From DASCNA01 sp036011305 (GTDB lineage: Bacteria; Verrucomicrobiota; Lentisphaeria; Victivallales; GWF2-38-69), in contig DASCNA010000261.1 in the NCBI GenBank assembly GCA_036011305.1, forward strand, positions 1 to 25,351: a DNA stretch of 25,351 bases, read 5' to 3'. Below, piece by piece: positions 23,747-25,351 of this stretch (within the stretch, counting starts at the first letter, position 1; each line of letters opens with the position of its first letter). Both the position numbers and the translations under genes were made by a program. A model generated the notes under the pieces. That model saw only the letters and a program-made list of their open reading frames with translations. It searched no databases and had not been told where the DNA came from.

Positions 23747-24850
23747 TTAAGTGCAAATTTTAGTAACTAAGTTTTCTAGAATCACTCTAGGAAAACTATT
23801 CCCCGATACAAATTCCACATTTGATTTTAATAATCCTGTAAATATTTCCGCTATTTCACTATCCTTAAACTTAGCAGACTGTTCATATAATTTATAAAGT
23901 CTGTAAGGATGCCATGAAACAATAGAAAATTTATCTAAATTAAGATCGTTTTTTGCATTTTCAACAATGTTTTTAAAATTTTGATACCTAATATAACCTT
24001 GTATATTCAAAACTTCTGCAATAGCCTTAACTTGTGTGATATCTTTAAACTTTTTGATTACTGAGGATAGGATTGTTAATTCTATATTAGAAGATTTTGT
24101 ACGGTCTGCCTGTGCATTGTCAGAAATAACATTTAAAGCACTGAAAGCTCTTTTTATCTGCTTATTTGCTAAAGCATCTGAAAAAACCCAGTTTGCCATC
24201 TCTATTGATTTACTACAGATTGCGTTGCAGTCATCGATATCAATTGATCTTTTATCTCCAGAGTATGCAATTAATTTGTCAAGTTCGCTGAATAATCTTC
24301 CACTGTCTGTACCTATTGTATCTATAAGAAATTCTACGGTTTGATAAGATATAGATACAGTTTCTTTTTTGCAGTATTCTTCGATTATTTGATGAGCTTT
24401 ATTTTTATAATCTTTATCCTTTGATGATAAAATATTGAATTCAATAATATCGCCTTCAGAAGCAAAAAATTTAAATAATGAACTTCTTTTATCTAAGTTT
24501 ATGCCATCAACTAAAAGGGTAATGTTTTTTAAATTATTATTATCCTTCAATGATTTTATTACTTCATCAAACAGAGCTTTAAATTTCTTGTTGCTTTTAT
24601 TCTTCAGAATTTCAAATGATTCAAAATGTTTCAACCATATTGTTTTCTTTTCAGAAAAAAAAGAAGGAGTGTTTATTGCTGTCAGCAAGTGCTCTAATAT
24701 AGTATCTGGATTATTCTTTTCAGATTCACCGTTAACTGTTTCAAAAGCGTACTCATTATCAACTTCTTCTTTTAAAATATCTGCAATTTCTGATGCTTTT
24801 TTCTTAACTGCTATTTGATCAGTTCCTGTTATTAAAATAAAATTTTTCAT
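23747..24850 (-). CDS. holA: DNA polymerase III delta subunit
   Basis: The 367-residue protein is the clamp-loader delta subunit, which opens the sliding clamp in the gamma complex. It begins MKNFILITGTDQIAV and continues with the delta pattern: an N-terminal domain (residues 1-145) without a functional Walker A, a segment IDTIGTDSGRLFSELDKLIAYSG (about 188-210, the characteristic GTDLxxLxxELEKLxxY-like motif), and a helical C-terminal domain including KIEMANWVFSDALANKQ-like helices. Length is slightly above the usual 340. It starts 18 bases after the stop of the M42 peptidase gene and precedes nadB. Sequence divergence in this family is high, so the call rests on overall pattern and the central motif. 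Confidence 0.85.
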   Translation of the reverse strand: MKNFILITGTDQIAVKKKASEIADILKEEVDNEYAFETVNGESEKNNPDTILEHLLTAINTPSFFSEKKTIWLKHFESFEILKNKSNKKFKALFDEVIKSLKDNNNLKNITLLVDGINLDKRSSLFKFFASEGDIIEFNILSSKDKDYKNKAHQIIEEYCKKETVSISYQTVEFLIDTIGTDSGRLFSELDKLIAYSGDKRSIDIDDCNAICSKSIEMANWVFSDALANKQIKRAFSALNVISDNAQADRTKSSNIELTILSSVIKKFKDITQVKAIAEVLNIQGYIRYQNFKNIVENAKNDLNLDKFSIVSWHPYRLYKLYEQSAKFKDSEIAEIFTGLLKSNVEFVSGNSFPRVILENLVTKICT

Positions 24851-24868
24851 ATTTATATAATATTTTAA

Positions 24869-25351
24869 TTAAAAAGGTATAAAAAGTTCATTTCCCTTTA
24901 ATGATAGTATAGTTTCAGTAATTAATGCAACAGCATTCTTCACATCCTGCATATCAACGACTTCTACAGAAGTATGCATGTACCTGTTAGGTATGCTTAC
25001 TAATGTTGTTGCTACACCGGCTCTAGATAATTGAATTACAGCAGAATCTGTACCGCCTGATGCAGTGAAACCGGCATCTTCCTGAAACTGTATTTTTTTT
25101 CTTTTGCAAATATCTCTAATAATCTTGCCAAGTATTCTGTTCTCATCTGCGTTTCTGGAAAGAAGCGGACCTTTTCCCAGCTTGGCTACGCCTATTTCCT
25201 TCGGCTGCATATCAGGTGTATCAGTCGCAAAACCTACATCAATAGCAAAAGCAACATTAGGGTCAATATTGAAGGCTGAAGTTTGAGCACCGCGGCATCC
25301 CAGTTCTTCCTGAACAGTTCCTACGCAATAGAGACCTATATTTTCAGGTCT
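24869..25351 (-). CDS. M42 family aminopeptidase, C-terminal part (cut by the window edge)
   Basis: The last 160 codons of a metallo-aminopeptidase of the M42 (FrvX/tetrahedral aminopeptidase) family are present; the 5' part lies beyond 25351. Visible are the catalytic glutamate pair in VGTVQEELGCRGA, the metal aspartate in AIDVGFATDTPD, GKGPLLSRNA, ASGGTDSAVIQLSRAGVAT and the metal histidine in NRYMHTSVEVVD. These proteins form large dodecameric shells that trim peptides in the cytoplasm. The frame continues open to the window end, so an internal methionine (ATG at 25210) is not the start. The downstream holA gene begins 18 bases later, suggesting co-transcription. Confidence 0.92.
   Translation of the reverse strand, partial: RPENIGLYCVGTVQEELGCRGAQTSAFNIDPNVAFAIDVGFATDTPDMQPKEIGVAKLGKGPLLSRNADENRILGKIIRDICKRKKIQFQEDAGFTASGGTDSAVIQLSRAGVATTLVSIPNRYMHTSVEVVDMQDVKNAVALITETILSLKGNELFIPF

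Overview
The window is an AT-rich stretch (about one third G+C by eye) of a bacterial chromosome. It carries 22 intact protein genes, one broken gene, one gene cut by the right edge and one short leader-peptide gene. I see no tRNA, rRNA, CRISPR array, insertion sequence or phage gene. A lipoprotein signal, an O-antigen-type flippase, a PcnB-type poly(A) polymerase and a bifunctional chorismate mutase/prephenate dehydratase suggest a Gram-negative (diderm) cell. A ferredoxin plus class I hybrid-cluster protein suggest an anaerobe or microaerophile that meets nitrosative stress. The genes do not fix the lineage; a low-GC Deferribacterota, Lentisphaerota or Spirochaetota member would fit.

Layout. 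(1) 1-1925: leuA (2-isopropylmalate synthase) preceded by a well-formed transcription attenuator: a 48-codon leader peptide with five consecutive leucine codons, an alternative pairing and a GC-rich hairpin followed by seven Ts. (2) 1945-6366, minus strand: M20 amidohydrolase, small VOC protein, five-repeat S1 protein, O-methyltransferase and YiiX-like lipoprotein. (3) 6530-9787, plus strand: a TetR regulator with its own dyad, a ferredoxin-fusion protein and the hybrid-cluster protein Hcp, probably one nitrosative-stress unit. (4) 9837-12391: an XRE-PAS-PAS regulator divergent from a short-chain dehydrogenase and a VOC protein, with a dyad between them. (5) 12451-14083: a WYL regulator resembling the BrxR/CapW type, with a large dyad just upstream and a SAM methyltransferase downstream. 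(6) 14106-16855: divergent flippase and aromatic amino acid permease. (7) 17031-20244, minus strand: pheA, hisC and a UroD/MtaA-like methyltransferase gene broken by one in-frame TAA. (8) 20387-25351: mutT on plus, then a minus-strand housekeeping run of M42 peptidase, holA, nadB and pcnB.

The two amino acid themes are leucine synthesis (leuA under ribosome-mediated attenuation) and aromatic amino acids (PheA makes phenylpyruvate, HisC-type transaminase can finish phenylalanine, and a TyrP-type permease lies nearby). Three regulator genes (TetR, XRE-PAS, WYL) each have a perfect inverted repeat at their own 5' end, so each probably controls itself and its neighbour. The strongest findings are the leucine attenuator, the single stop codon in the UroD-like gene and the WYL regulator without a visible defence system.
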